Assembly: GCF_934754925.1 (NCBI RefSeq)
Contig: NZ_CAKVJA010000036.1
Span: 1-27,161, forward strand
Length of the DNA stretch: 27,161 nt
Direction: 5' to 3'
Source of the DNA: an uncultured Clostridium sp.
GTDB lineage: Bacteria > Bacillota > Clostridia > Clostridiales > Clostridiaceae
This document shows positions 16,370-25,056 of this stretch, piece after piece. Each line of letters begins with the position of its first letter. The stretch's first letter is position 1. The position numbers and the translations under genes were made by a program. The notes under the pieces are model-generated. The model saw only the letters and a program-made list of their open reading frames with translations, did not search any database and was not told the origin of the DNA.

Positions 16370-16939
16370 ATTTTTACGAATAGATTTATAAATAATAAAT
16401 AATATATAAATAATTTGAGCTAAATTAAAAGTAATTATACTACGTATTGTAAGTTCAAATAGTAGTTCATCTTTAAATATTGGATTAAAATCAGTCTTTA
16501 ATAATTTAACTTTAAATAATATAGAAAAAATATAAAGTAAAATTGGGTTAATGTTATAAAATAGACCTAAACATATGGCAGTTCTACTAGCATCTCCTAG
16601 AGAATAGCTAGAATTACTAGAAAATCTAATTGATGGTTTAAATTTATTTCTTTTTAGATTTATATAAAGAGTTTTTAAAAATGGTTTTAAATTTAAATTT
16701 TTTCCTTTATAATCAATCTCAATATCATCCTTAGTTTTTGAGTAGTTTATTTTTGACTCTTTTATAATGTTATCTTTTTTGTTTAGAAACTTTTTTAAAA
16801 TACCATCGTCATTAGATATAATATTAATATTATAAAATTTTATATAATACCTATCTTTAGAATAATGAAGATTAAACTTTAAAGGGATAGGTATAAATAA
16901 AATAAATATTAAAGCAACAATAATTATAAAAAAAAGCAT
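16361..16939 (-). CDS. DUF2953 membrane protein (YtfI-like)
   Basis: A 192-residue protein with a strong N-terminal membrane helix (FFIIIVALIFILFIPIP, about 3-19), a charged middle (about 45-95) and two more hydrophobic stretches near SLGDASRTAICLGLFYNI (about 113-140) and ITFNLAQIIYILFIIY (about 168-183). The phrase LGDASRTA is characteristic of DUF2953. Its adjacency to gerW mirrors ytfI-ytfJ in Bacillus, which implies a sporulation role; biochemical function is unknown. Start ATG 16939 follows a GGGAGG site on the reverse strand. The stop codon is embedded in the gerW ribosome site. Confidence 0.8.
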   Translation of the reverse strand: MLFFIIIVALIFILFIPIPLKFNLHYSKDRYYIKFYNINIISNDDGILKKFLNKKDNIIKESKINYSKTKDDIEIDYKGKNLNLKPFLKTLYINLKRNKFKPSIRFSSNSSYSLGDASRTAICLGLFYNINPILLYIFSILFKVKLLKTDFNPIFKDELLFELTIRSIITFNLAQIIYILFIIYKSIRKNRR

Positions 16940-17071
16940 AATTAACCTCCCCTAGCTTTTTATAGTATTGCCATAAAAATAAAATATAAGTCATAAAAAT
17001 TTATTATTTAGGTTTAAAATTTTTATAAATGAAAATACTACATGTGTAAGGAGAAAATAGGAGTGATACTA

Positions 17072-18244
17072 ATGATGAAATATAAAATTATGGGAATAAC
17101 TTTGAGTCTATTTTTAATAATTTCCCAATTATTAAGTAATTCTGTATATGCTCAATGCTTTGAAGATGAAGAAGATGATAATAACATAGCAATACTTGAA
17201 GATAATGAAATAGATGATGTAGATATGAATAATATAATAAATAGTATTAGAGTCTCAGCAAGAAATGCAATAGCATTAGATAGCAAAACAAAGCAAGTTT
17301 TGTTTGAACAAAATGCTGACGAAATAGTACCAATGGCCAGCACAACAAAAATCCTTACAGCTTTAGTTGCAATAACGCATGGAGACTTAGAAAGAGAAGT
17401 TACCATAAGTAAAAATGCAGCATCTATTAGAGGATCAAAAGTAGGATATGTAGCAGGAGAAAAAATAAAATTAAGAGAGTTACTATATGGATTAATGTAT
17501 AAATCAGGTAATGATGCAGCAATAGCAATTGCTGAAGATATAGGAGGAAGTATTGAGGGATTTGCAAAGATAATGAATGATTATGCTATTAGCTTAGGAT
17601 TAATAAATTCACACTTTGAAAGTCCACATGGTTTAGATAGTCCTAAACATTATACATGTGCATATGATTTAGCTCTTTTAACTACAAAAGCAATGGAAAA
17701 TGATTTGTTTTGCCAAATTTGTGGAACAAAAACTATAACTAAAGATACTTCTAATTTTACAAGGGATTATAATAATATAAATAAAATTTTATATAAAATT
17801 CCTGAAGCAAATGGAGTTAAAACAGGATATACAGGTCAAGCAGGAAAATGTTTAGTATCTTCAATAAAACATGAAGGAAGGAATATAATTATAGTTGTTT
17901 TAAATTGTAGCGATAGATGGAATGTTACAGAGAAGATATATAAGTATGTTACAGATAATTATTGTTTTAAAAGTGATAATATAAATGATATTACAAAATC
18001 ATCAGAGTTCATAAGCTTAGGAAGTATTATTGAAGATTGTGATTTTGAATATGGATTTAAAGGTGAAGGCTCTATAGAATTAGAGGTTTTTAATACAATA
18101 AATAAAAATTCAGGAGATATAATAGGTAAAGTTGCATTAAACCATCAGGGAGAAGAATTATTGAAAAAAGCACTGATTTGTGGAAAAGATGTATCCCAAA
18201 ATGAATTTAATGAGGTTATTAATGAAAGAAGCACTAATTATTAG
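17072..18244 (+). CDS. serine D-Ala-D-Ala carboxypeptidase (second copy)
   Basis: A 390-residue exported PBP5-like enzyme. Signal peptide residues 1-27 end in SVYAQ; an acidic stretch (EDEEDDN, about 31-37) follows. All three active-site motifs are present: STTK (90-93), SGN (145-147) and KTGYTG. ATG 17072 is chosen over the upstream ATG 17042 because AGGAGTGAT ends a few bases before it and the signal peptide then has a normal N-terminus. It is divergent from DUF2953-gerW. In Bacillus a dacB-type gene near scpAB is followed by spmA-spmB for spore-core dehydration; those two are not found after it here. It could be the dacB counterpart, but sequence alone does not settle that. Confidence 0.9.
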   Translation: MMKYKIMGITLSLFLIISQLLSNSVYAQCFEDEEDDNNIAILEDNEIDDVDMNNIINSIRVSARNAIALDSKTKQVLFEQNADEIVPMASTTKILTALVAITHGDLEREVTISKNAASIRGSKVGYVAGEKIKLRELLYGLMYKSGNDAAIAIAEDIGGSIEGFAKIMNDYAISLGLINSHFESPHGLDSPKHYTCAYDLALLTTKAMENDLFCQICGTKTITKDTSNFTRDYNNINKILYKIPEANGVKTGYTGQAGKCLVSSIKHEGRNIIIVVLNCSDRWNVTEKIYKYVTDNYCFKSDNINDITKSSEFISLGSIIEDCDFEYGFKGEGSIELEVFNTINKNSGDIIGKVALNHQGEELLKKALICGKDVSQNEFNEVINERSTNY

Positions 18245-18256
18245 TGCTTTTTTCTT
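18229..18256 (+). terminator. rho-independent terminator overlapping the carboxypeptidase 3' end
   Basis: AAGCACTAA (18229-18237) pairs perfectly with TTAGTGCTT (18241-18249) over a three-base loop, followed by T residues. The left arm lies inside the last codons and the stop TAG (18242-18244) is in the right arm. Confidence 0.85.
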
Positions 18257-18370
18257 TAAATGTATAAATTTATGTTATAAAATATAATATATAAGCTATA
18301 AGGACAAAAAAGCTTTTAGAGTAGTATTATAAAAATATTAATATAGGATAAAATGGAGGATAATATTAGA

Positions 18371-18976
18371 ATGAAAAATAAAGTAAAAAATTTAGAAACA
18401 TTAGCACAAACTAAATTTTTAAGCCTTTATAATGCAAATTATACTAATAAAGGTGGAAATAAAAAAACATGGACTATTGCTACTAGAAAAAGTAAAGAAG
18501 CATTAGAGGAACAATTCTTTAATGGAAAAGAAGACAAAGTTGATGCAGTTGTGATATTAGCATATCATAAAGATGAAAAGAAATTAGTTGCAATAAAACA
18601 ATTTAGAATACCTTTAAATAATTATGTGTATGAATTACCAGCTGGTTTAATAGATAACAATGATGATATTATATCAACAGTAAAAAGAGAGTTAAAGGAA
18701 GAAACAGGATTAGATTTAGAAGAAGTTATAGAAGATAAAATTGGACAAAAATTATACTTATCACCAGGTATGACAGATGAATCAGTTTCTTTAGTTTATT
18801 GTACATGTTCAGGAAAAATATCCGATGAAAATTTAGAAGAAGATGAAGATATAGAAACAATATTATTATCTAAAGAAGATGCTATTAAAATATTAAATAG
18901 TAGTGAAAGATGTGATATAAAATTCTTTATGGCACTACAAAGTTTTGTGCAAATGGGAGAAGAGATTTTTAGATAA
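18371..18976 (+). CDS. NUDIX hydrolase, ADP-ribose pyrophosphatase-like
   Basis: A 201-residue protein with a NUDIX domain in its middle. The Nudix box runs from GLIDNNDD to RELKEETGLDL; the core RELKEETG is intact, but the first conserved glutamate of the box appears as aspartate. The upstream LPAG and downstream PGMTDES motifs are typical of ADP-ribose pyrophosphatases. These split ADP-ribose into AMP and ribose-5-phosphate. ATG 18371 follows GGAGG (18355-18359) at a rather long 11 bases; ATG 18353, six codons earlier, is an alternative with a weaker site. The gene stands alone between two intergenic gaps. Confidence 0.88.
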   Translation: MKNKVKNLETLAQTKFLSLYNANYTNKGGNKKTWTIATRKSKEALEEQFFNGKEDKVDAVVILAYHKDEKKLVAIKQFRIPLNNYVYELPAGLIDNNDDIISTVKRELKEETGLDLEEVIEDKIGQKLYLSPGMTDESVSLVYCTCSGKISDENLEEDEDIETILLSKEDAIKILNSSERCDIKFFMALQSFVQMGEEIFR

Positions 18977-19185
18977 TGTCAATGATAGTTTGTTAAAAAT
19001 TATCTTAAAAAAGCAATAAAATAAAAAAAAATACAATGTAATATTTACTAAAGTATAATTTCATGATATATTAATAAAAACTTAGCAGATAATAGAAAGA
19101 TTAACCTTTATTTTCAATTAAGTAAAAGGAAAGTCTAATTTTTAATCTTAAGAAAAAATTATGAAAGAACATTGGGGGGAAAAGA

Positions 19186-20532
19186 ATGAAAAAAAATGAA
19201 TATGGATTATTTACAGCCATAACTATGATAGTTGGAATAGTTATAGGATCTGGAATATTCTTTAAAAGTGACAATATACTAGTGGCCACAGGGGGAAGTA
19301 TTGCTCTAGGAGTATTAGTATTCTGTATAGCGGCTATTGCAATAATATTTGGAAGTTTAACAATATCACAACTTGCTTCTAGAAGTTCACAATCAGGTGG
19401 ATTAATAGCATATGCTGAAGAAAATTATAATAAATCATTAGCATGTGCATTTGGATGGTTCCAAACATTTTTATATTTCCCTACTCTAATAGCAGTTGTT
19501 TCTTGGGTTGCAGGAATATACATATGTATGTTATTTGGAGTGGAAGGTACATTAGAAGTACAAATGTTAATAGGATTTGCTGTTATGGCATTCTTATTTG
19601 TAATGAATACTTTATCTGCAAAGTTAGGTGGATTATTCCAAAATGCATCTACTATTATAAAATTAATACCATTAGCTTTAATTGCAATTGCAGGTTTAAT
19701 TTTTGGTGATGTAAGTAATATCTCATTAAGCCATGTGACATCAATGCAATCAGTAGGTTGGATTGCTGCTATAGCACCAATTGCTTTTTCATTTGATGGA
19801 TGGGTAGTTGCTACATCTATAGGTCATGAAATAAAAGATTCAAAAAGAAATTTACCAAAGGCTTTAATAATAGCACCTATATTTATTTTAATTGTGTACG
19901 TATTATACTTTGTTGGAATAAGCATTTACATAGGACCAGAAACAATTATGGCTCTTGGTGATGCTCACGTTGATTTAGCAGCTACTAACTTATTAGGTCC
20001 ATGGGGAGCTAAAATAGTAGTAGTATTTGTAGTAATATCTATAATAGGAACAATTAATGGATTAACTTTAGGGATGATAAGATTACCACATTCTTTAGCA
20101 GAAAGAAATATGTTCCCTAATTCAGAGTTTGTTTCTAAAGTAAATGAAAAAGTACTAATGCCTGTAAATTCTGCTTTAGTTGCATTTACAATATGTACAG
20201 TATGGTTTGTTGTTCATTATATAACAACTAAGTTTGGAGTTCTTCCAAATTCTGATATATCAGAAATATCAATTACAATGAGTTACACTTTATATATTAT
20301 TTTATACTTCAAGGTATTCCAATTAGGAAGAAGTGGAGAAATAAAAGGAATTTGGAATTCTATAATAAATCCAGCACTAGCTATAATAGGATCATTAATA
20401 ATTCTATTTGGTAGTATGGGGAACCAGTTATTCTGGGTATATGCAGGATTCTGCTTATTAGTAATAATATCTGCAGTAGTATTCTGGAAAAGTAAAGAAA
20501 GAGTAATTGCTGGAAATTTAATTGAAGATTAA
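19186..20532 (+). CDS. APC-superfamily amino-acid permease
   Basis: A 448-residue membrane protein with about 12 segments. The first helix carries the substrate-binding GIVIGSGIFF (17-26) shared by LAT/APC transporters, and the phrases SRSSQSGGLIAYAEENY and AIAPIAFSFDGWVVATSIGHEIKDSKRNLPKA (in parts) match the serine/threonine or heteromeric-type exchanger group. It should import or exchange amino acids across the cell membrane; substrate unknown. Start ATG 19186 lies behind a run of six G residues. A perfect 16-base-pair terminator follows at 20545. No riboswitch was recognised in the 209-base upstream gap. Confidence 0.88.
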   Translation: MKKNEYGLFTAITMIVGIVIGSGIFFKSDNILVATGGSIALGVLVFCIAAIAIIFGSLTISQLASRSSQSGGLIAYAEENYNKSLACAFGWFQTFLYFPTLIAVVSWVAGIYICMLFGVEGTLEVQMLIGFAVMAFLFVMNTLSAKLGGLFQNASTIIKLIPLALIAIAGLIFGDVSNISLSHVTSMQSVGWIAAIAPIAFSFDGWVVATSIGHEIKDSKRNLPKALIIAPIFILIVYVLYFVGISIYIGPETIMALGDAHVDLAATNLLGPWGAKIVVVFVVISIIGTINGLTLGMIRLPHSLAERNMFPNSEFVSKVNEKVLMPVNSALVAFTICTVWFVVHYITTKFGVLPNSDISEISITMSYTLYIILYFKVFQLGRSGEIKGIWNSIINPALAIIGSLIILFGSMGNQLFWVYAGFCLLVIISAVVFWKSKERVIAGNLIED

Positions 20533-20544
20533 AATATAGGTCTT

Positions 20545-20595
20545 AAACACATCATATATAGATAGGAAACTATTTTATATATGATGTGTTTTTTA
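20545..20595 (+). terminator. rho-independent terminator after the APC permease
   Basis: AAACACATCATATATA (20545-20560) is the exact complement of 20576-20591, with a 15-base loop and a T-rich tail. Confidence 0.9.
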
Positions 20596-20757
20596 TATTT
20601 CTAAAGTATATTTATTTTCTATATAAGTTGTTATTAAATATAGTAATTTTGATCATTAAAAAATAGTAGAATATTTTATATATTGGGCGACTTATAGTAA
20701 CAAAAAGAAATTTTTGAAATAATCTATATAGTGTATAGTATTACTTTAGGAGTCTAA

Positions 20758-21750
20758 ATGTTTAAGGAGACAATTGATTGTATAGATGCAGGAACTGAGT
20801 TTTGCCCATGTCATTTAGCTGAAAGCGGTGAATGTATTCTTTGTTCACAATTGCAAGGAAGTCATTTTTGTGATTGTTTAAATTGGAAGGGAGTATGTAT
20901 ATATCAAGAACTCCATGACAATGGAAATAAGGCAAAGGAACAAAGAAAAACTTATACTTGTAAAGTATGTGAAAAAGTATTATATCCAGATGATGTATTA
21001 TTAATTAAATTTGAAGCGCCACATAAGCTTGTAATAGATTTAGCAAGACCTGGTAGCTTCATTTTTATCAGAAGCGAAGAAAATGTGTATTTTGATGTCC
21101 CTATTTCTATTTTAGAGTCAAATATTGAAACTAATATAATTTCAATAATGATAGAAGTAAGAGGAATTAAAACTAAGCAGTTATTAAATATAGAATCTGG
21201 AGGAAGTATAACAATAAGAGGTCCTTATTGGAACGGAGTATTTGGATTAAAAAACATAAGAAAACAAAAAAATAATGAGACTTTAGTTATTGCTAGAGGT
21301 ATTGGTATGGCACCTATGATGCCGGTAATTGACAGGTTGGTGGAAAATGGTAATACAGTAACACTTATATTAGATAAGCAACCTTTTAGGGATATATATG
21401 TTTCGGAGTGGTTAGATAAATTAAATATAGTACCTCAGGAGATGAATTTGATAGAAAAAGGAGAGTTATCACCAGAGGGTAAGGTTGCTATAAAATCTAT
21501 TGTCAAATATAATAATATATCTTTAATCCATATAGCTGGAGCAGATATATTAACTTATAGTGTTATTGATTTTTTAGATTCTTTAGATAGACAAGATATA
21601 GATTTATCATGTTGTAACAATTTTAAGATGTGTTGTGGTGAAGGTGTATGTGGAAGTTGTACAGCTAGATTTGCAGGTCATAGAGTAAAGAGATTTTGTA
21701 AAGTACAAGCTAGTCCAAGAGGTATTTTTGAGGGGAGGAGATTAATATGA
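20758..21750 (+). CDS. PyrK-like FAD/NAD(P) reductase subunit with extra N-terminal cysteine cluster
   Basis: A 330-residue redox protein. Residues 8-47 hold eight cysteines (8, 16, 18, 26, 29, 38, 40, 47), enough for one or two metal or Fe-S centres, with another pair at C68/C71. A ferredoxin-reductase-like FAD and NAD domain follows (about 66-280; ARGIGMAPMMPV is the nucleotide loop). It ends with C293-x4-C298-x2-C301-x12-C314, the [2Fe-2S] pattern of dihydroorotate-dehydrogenase subunit PyrK. It probably passes electrons from NAD(P)H to the FAD protein encoded next; the two genes overlap by four bases (ATGA). The acceptor substrate is unknown. RBS TTAGGAG before ATG 20758. Confidence 0.82.
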   Translation: MFKETIDCIDAGTEFCPCHLAESGECILCSQLQGSHFCDCLNWKGVCIYQELHDNGNKAKEQRKTYTCKVCEKVLYPDDVLLIKFEAPHKLVIDLARPGSFIFIRSEENVYFDVPISILESNIETNIISIMIEVRGIKTKQLLNIESGGSITIRGPYWNGVFGLKNIRKQKNNETLVIARGIGMAPMMPVIDRLVENGNTVTLILDKQPFRDIYVSEWLDKLNIVPQEMNLIEKGELSPEGKVAIKSIVKYNNISLIHIAGADILTYSVIDFLDSLDRQDIDLSCCNNFKMCCGEGVCGSCTARFAGHRVKRFCKVQASPRGIFEGRRLI

Positions 21751-23024
21751 AGGTAGTAGTTGTTGGTGGGGGCTGGTCAGGCTGTGCTGCTGCAATAACA
21801 GCAAAGAAAGCTGGAGCAGAAGTTCATTTATATGAAAAGACGGACCTTTTACTTGGGCTTGGTAATGTTGGCGGTATAATGAGGAATAATGGTCGTTATA
21901 CTGCATCAGAAGAACTTATAGCTTTAGGTGGAGGAGATTTAATAAAATTAACAGATAAGTGTGCAAGGCATGCTAATATAGAATTCCCTGGTCATAAACA
22001 TGCAACTCTTTATGATGTAAATATTATTGAAGGTGTAGTAAGGGATCATTTAAAATCATTAGGAATACATCTTCATTTAGAGAGTCGTGTTAAAGATGTT
22101 GATGTTGAAAATAAAAAAATAAGGGGAATATTATTAAGTGATGACACTTATGTTAAAGGTGATGTATTTATTGAAACAACGGGCTCAACAGGGCCTATGG
22201 GTAATTGTTTAAGATATGGTAATGGATGTTCTATGTGTATTTTACGTTGTCCTGCTTTTGGACCAAGATTAAGTATAAGTGCTAGGTGTGGAGTTTCTGA
22301 TATTCAAGGTGAAAGAAATGGAGATGCACTTGGAGCATTTTCAGGATCTTGTAAGCTTGCAAAGGAAAGTTTATCTAAGGAAATTAGGGAGCAATTAGAC
22401 AAAACAGGTGTTGTTGTTTTAAAGGTTCCTGCAGAGGATGTAAACTATGGTAAGCTTAGTACAAAGGTATGTCAACAATATGCACTTAAAGAGTTTGCAG
22501 AGAATATAGTTTTACTTGATACTGGTCATGCTAAGCTTATGACAACTTATTATCCACTTGAAAAGCTAAGAAAGATTCCAGGACTTGAATATGCTAAGTA
22601 TGTTGATCCTTATGCAGGAAGTAAGGGTAACTCTATAAGGTATTTATCTGTGGCACCAAGGACGAATGATATGAGAGTTGTTGGTGTTGATAATCTTTTA
22701 TGTGCTGGTGAAAAGGCTGGACTTTTTGTTGGTCATACTGAAGCTATATGTACAGGTAGTTTAGCAGGTCATAATGCTGTAAGATTAATGATGGGAATGC
22801 CATTATTGATTTTACCTTCTTCAATAGCAATAGGTGATTTAATTTCTTTTGCTAATGAAAAGGTTGAAACTAGAGAAGGTAGAAAGGATAGATATACTTT
22901 TGCAGGAGCTAGTTATTTTAAGAGGATGCAAGAGTTAGGACTTTATAGTGTTGATATTGATGAAATTAATGATAGGATTAAGAAGGTTAATTTAGATAAT
23001 ATATTTGAGCAAAAATTAGTATAG
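21747..23024 (+). CDS. FAD-dependent oxidoreductase, GidA/TrmFO-like
   Basis: A 425-residue flavoprotein. The N-terminal Rossmann motif VGGGWSGCAAA (6-16) binds FAD, the GNVGGIMRNNGR segment resembles the GidA/TrmFO fold, and a Cys cluster CSMCILRC sits near residues 160-167. A second FAD motif, LLCAGEKAGLFVGH, lies near 318-331. Translationally coupled to the reductase gene upstream, it is likely the catalytic partner of an NAD(P)H-dependent two-subunit flavoenzyme (inference). RBS GGGGAGGAG before ATG 21747. Its last 321 bases plus 11 beyond the stop recur at 26830-27161, and its last 23 codons recur in diverged form at 25057-25125. Confidence 0.85.
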   Translation: MKVVVVGGGWSGCAAAITAKKAGAEVHLYEKTDLLLGLGNVGGIMRNNGRYTASEELIALGGGDLIKLTDKCARHANIEFPGHKHATLYDVNIIEGVVRDHLKSLGIHLHLESRVKDVDVENKKIRGILLSDDTYVKGDVFIETTGSTGPMGNCLRYGNGCSMCILRCPAFGPRLSISARCGVSDIQGERNGDALGAFSGSCKLAKESLSKEIREQLDKTGVVVLKVPAEDVNYGKLSTKVCQQYALKEFAENIVLLDTGHAKLMTTYYPLEKLRKIPGLEYAKYVDPYAGSKGNSIRYLSVAPRTNDMRVVGVDNLLCAGEKAGLFVGHTEAICTGSLAGHNAVRLMMGMPLLILPSSIAIGDLISFANEKVETREGRKDRYTFAGASYFKRMQELGLYSVDIDEINDRIKKVNLDNIFEQKLV

Positions 23025-23035
23025 ATAGGTTAAAA
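22704..23035 (+). repeat. gene-tail direct repeat, copy A (in the intact gene)
   Basis: These 332 bases cover the C-terminal 106 codons, stop codon and 11 following bases of the FAD gene. They align without gaps to 26830-27161 with 22 mismatches (my hand count, about 93% identity). The last 77 bases of the two copies are identical. Confidence 0.95.
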
Positions 23036-23071
23036 CCTCAAGGAGCTATTATGGCAGACTTGGGGTTTTTA
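23032..23071 (+). terminator. rho-independent terminator after the flavoenzyme operon
   Basis: AAAACCTCAAG (23032-23042) pairs with CTTGGGGTTTT (23059-23069), with one G-U pair and a 16-base loop, followed by T residues. Confidence 0.85.
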
Positions 23072-23270
23072 TATTATTATCTTATATTATTTTAATTAAT
23101 TTACATTGTAGCTTTCTACAAAATTAATACAATCTAATACTTTAATAGTGTGAAAACTAAGGAGAGTAAAATAAAGTATTAACGTTTTATCTTGAATATT
23201 ACCCTGTATTTTACATATATTTATACAAAAAATATAATTAATAATTAATTAAATAAAGGGGGATTATCAA

Positions 23271-24716
23271 ATGGTAAATAATAAGTTTAATTTACTTAGA
23301 TTTATTATTGGAACAATTATACTGTTCTTTGCATTAGCTTTTACTACTTTAAGATTAGATTCACCATTATTATTCATAGCATCATTCGTAATTGCTCCAG
23401 TATGTGTCTGTTCTTTTAACAAGTATATAAATCTAAGACAAAGAAATTGCTATAAGGGATTAATAGCATTATTTGTTGTCACATTTATATTGATTGGAGT
23501 TAATCTAGTAAGTTGTGAGGATCAAGCAACAAATAAAAATGTAGTTGAAAAGAATGATGTAGTAGAAGAAACTGCAACTACAGTAATAAAGGAAGAAGAG
23601 TTTACTGAAGCAACTGTACATTTCATTAATACTGGTGATTCAGATTCAATATTAATTGTACAAGATGATAAGTCAGTTTTAATTGATGCTGGTGATAATG
23701 ATGATGAATCATTAATAGTAAATTATCTAAATGATTTAGAAATAAAGAAAATAGATTATTTAGTAAATACTCATCCAGATTCAGATCACTGTGGGGGATT
23801 AGATTCAGTAATAAACAATTTTGAAATTGGAACATTTTTTATTGGTAATGGAAATGCGGATTCTCAAACATATACTGATGTAATTAATACTGCGGCTAAT
23901 AGAGGTATTAATCCATCAGTGCCACTAGAAGAATCTAAGTTTGAATTAACAAATAGCAGTTATATTCAATTTTTTAATACAGCTGGTGGAAGTGATAGTA
24001 ATGAAAGTTCATTAGTAACTTTATTTGTAAATGGAGAAGATAAATTTTTATTAACTGGAGATGCTGGAGCTGAAACAGAAAATAAAATTTTATTAAAGAT
24101 GCAAGATGTTGATGTATTAAAAATAGGACATCATGGCTCTAACAATAGTACAACTCAAAGTTTTTTAGATAAAGTTAATCCGGAATATGCTGTAATTCTA
24201 ACTGGAAAAAACAGTTATGGACATCCACATGCAGAGGTTTTATCTAAGCTAGAAAGTGCAAATATTGAAATTCATAGATCAGATGAATGTGGAGATATAA
24301 TATTTAAATCAACAGGAGAAGGTGTTTTTACTGGATGTAAAGAAGGTAGTTACTTAGCAAATGATAAAGAGTCTAGAGAAGAGGCGGAAAGAAAAGCTGA
24401 AGAAGAAAGAATTGCTTCAGAAGCAAAAGCAGCTGAGGAGGCTAGGTTAGCTGAAGAAGCTAGATTAGCAGAGGAAGCTAGGTTAGCTGAAGAGTCAAGA
24501 GTTGCAGAGGAACAAAGAATAGCAGAACAGGAGAGGCTTGAACAAGAAGAAGCTGCACAGATACAAAACAATGTTAGTGAAATGGTTTGGATAACTGCAA
24601 CAGGTAAAAAATATCATAGAACTAATAATTGTGGTAATACTAATCCAGCAAATGCAAGACAAATAACTTTAGAAGAAGCTCAAAAGAATTATGAGCCTTG
24701 TAAAAAGTGTTATTAG
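23271..24716 (+). CDS. membrane-anchored ComEC-like metallo-beta-lactamase protein with coiled coil
   Basis: A 481-residue protein. Three membrane segments (about 9-27, 33-48, 62-81) precede a metallo-beta-lactamase domain (about 115-350) of the ComEC/Rec2 type: THPDSDHCGG (167-176, the HxDxDH form), LLTGDAG and IGHHGSNNS, then YGHPH. A charged helix of repeated EARLAE units follows (about 365-435). A C-terminal domain of about 44 residues carries KKYHRTNNC and CKKC, a likely zinc site. The catalytic part should face outside and may act on nucleic acid or another phosphoester (inference). RBS AAAGGGGG before ATG 23271. It sits between tail copies A and B. Confidence 0.85.
   Translation: MVNNKFNLLRFIIGTIILFFALAFTTLRLDSPLLFIASFVIAPVCVCSFNKYINLRQRNCYKGLIALFVVTFILIGVNLVSCEDQATNKNVVEKNDVVEETATTVIKEEEFTEATVHFINTGDSDSILIVQDDKSVLIDAGDNDDESLIVNYLNDLEIKKIDYLVNTHPDSDHCGGLDSVINNFEIGTFFIGNGNADSQTYTDVINTAANRGINPSVPLEESKFELTNSSYIQFFNTAGGSDSNESSLVTLFVNGEDKFLLTGDAGAETENKILLKMQDVDVLKIGHHGSNNSTTQSFLDKVNPEYAVILTGKNSYGHPHAEVLSKLESANIEIHRSDECGDIIFKSTGEGVFTGCKEGSYLANDKESREEAERKAEEERIASEAKAAEEARLAEEARLAEEARLAEESRVAEEQRIAEQERLEQEEAAQIQNNVSEMVWITATGKKYHRTNNCGNTNPANARQITLEEAQKNYEPCKKCY
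24438..24491 (+). repeat. three tandem 18-base units inside the MBL gene
   Basis: Three adjacent units each encode EARLAE. The first and third are nearly identical at the DNA level; the middle one differs only at silent positions. They form part of the coiled-coil segment and may vary in number between strains. Confidence 0.85.
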
Positions 24717-24740
24717 AATATAAGGAAAGTAGTAGTTGAT

Positions 24741-25052
24741 AGAAGTATAATTTATATGAAAATATATAGTGATGCTAATGAAGATAAAGAAAAATATAAT
24801 ACTTTATCAAAGATAGGAGCTGATAAAAAAGATATAAGTAAGGTAATAAATAAAGAAGTAATGATGTTTTATATATTACCGTTTATTGTAGGAGGAATTC
24901 ATAGTTTCTTTGCAATAAAAGTTCTAAGTGATTTTATGAGTGAAAATTTATTTAGTTTTTATTTAATAAGCCTTTTAGTTTGTATTTTAATTTTTGGATT
25001 ATTAGCAGTTTTATCTATAAATAGTTTTAAAAAGATTATAAAGATTAGATAG
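24741..25052 (+). pseudogene. C-terminal remnant of a BceB/FtsX-like ABC transporter permease
   Basis: The open frame from ATG 24756 gives 98 residues that resemble only the C-terminal end of a bacitracin-type permease: YSDANEDKEKYNTLSKIGAD, then a membrane helix (FYILPFIVGGIHSFF, about 38-52), a second helix (ISLLVCILIFGLLAVLSI) and a short basic tail. In-frame homology seems to extend a few codons upstream to about 24741, but a stop at 24714-24716 cuts it off. The full permease would be several hundred residues longer, and no ATPase gene is present. There is no convincing ribosome site before ATG 24756. I therefore read it as a remnant left by recombination, not a functional transporter. 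Confidence 0.65.
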
Positions 25053-25056
25053 AAAA

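Noticed and set aside
18971..19005. Possible terminator after the NUDIX gene
   Set aside because: A seven-base stem (AGATAAT/ATTATCT) with a long loop and no T tract is too weak in AT-rich DNA.
19005..19185. Riboswitch upstream of the amino-acid permease
   Set aside because: The leader shows no recognisable lysine, T-box or glycine riboswitch core, and no terminator/antiterminator pair.
24350..24571. Reverse-strand frame rich in Ser/Ala/Cys repeats
   Set aside because: It is the antisense of the EARLAE coiled-coil codons of the MBL gene; no ribosome site, and repetition is explained by the forward repeats.
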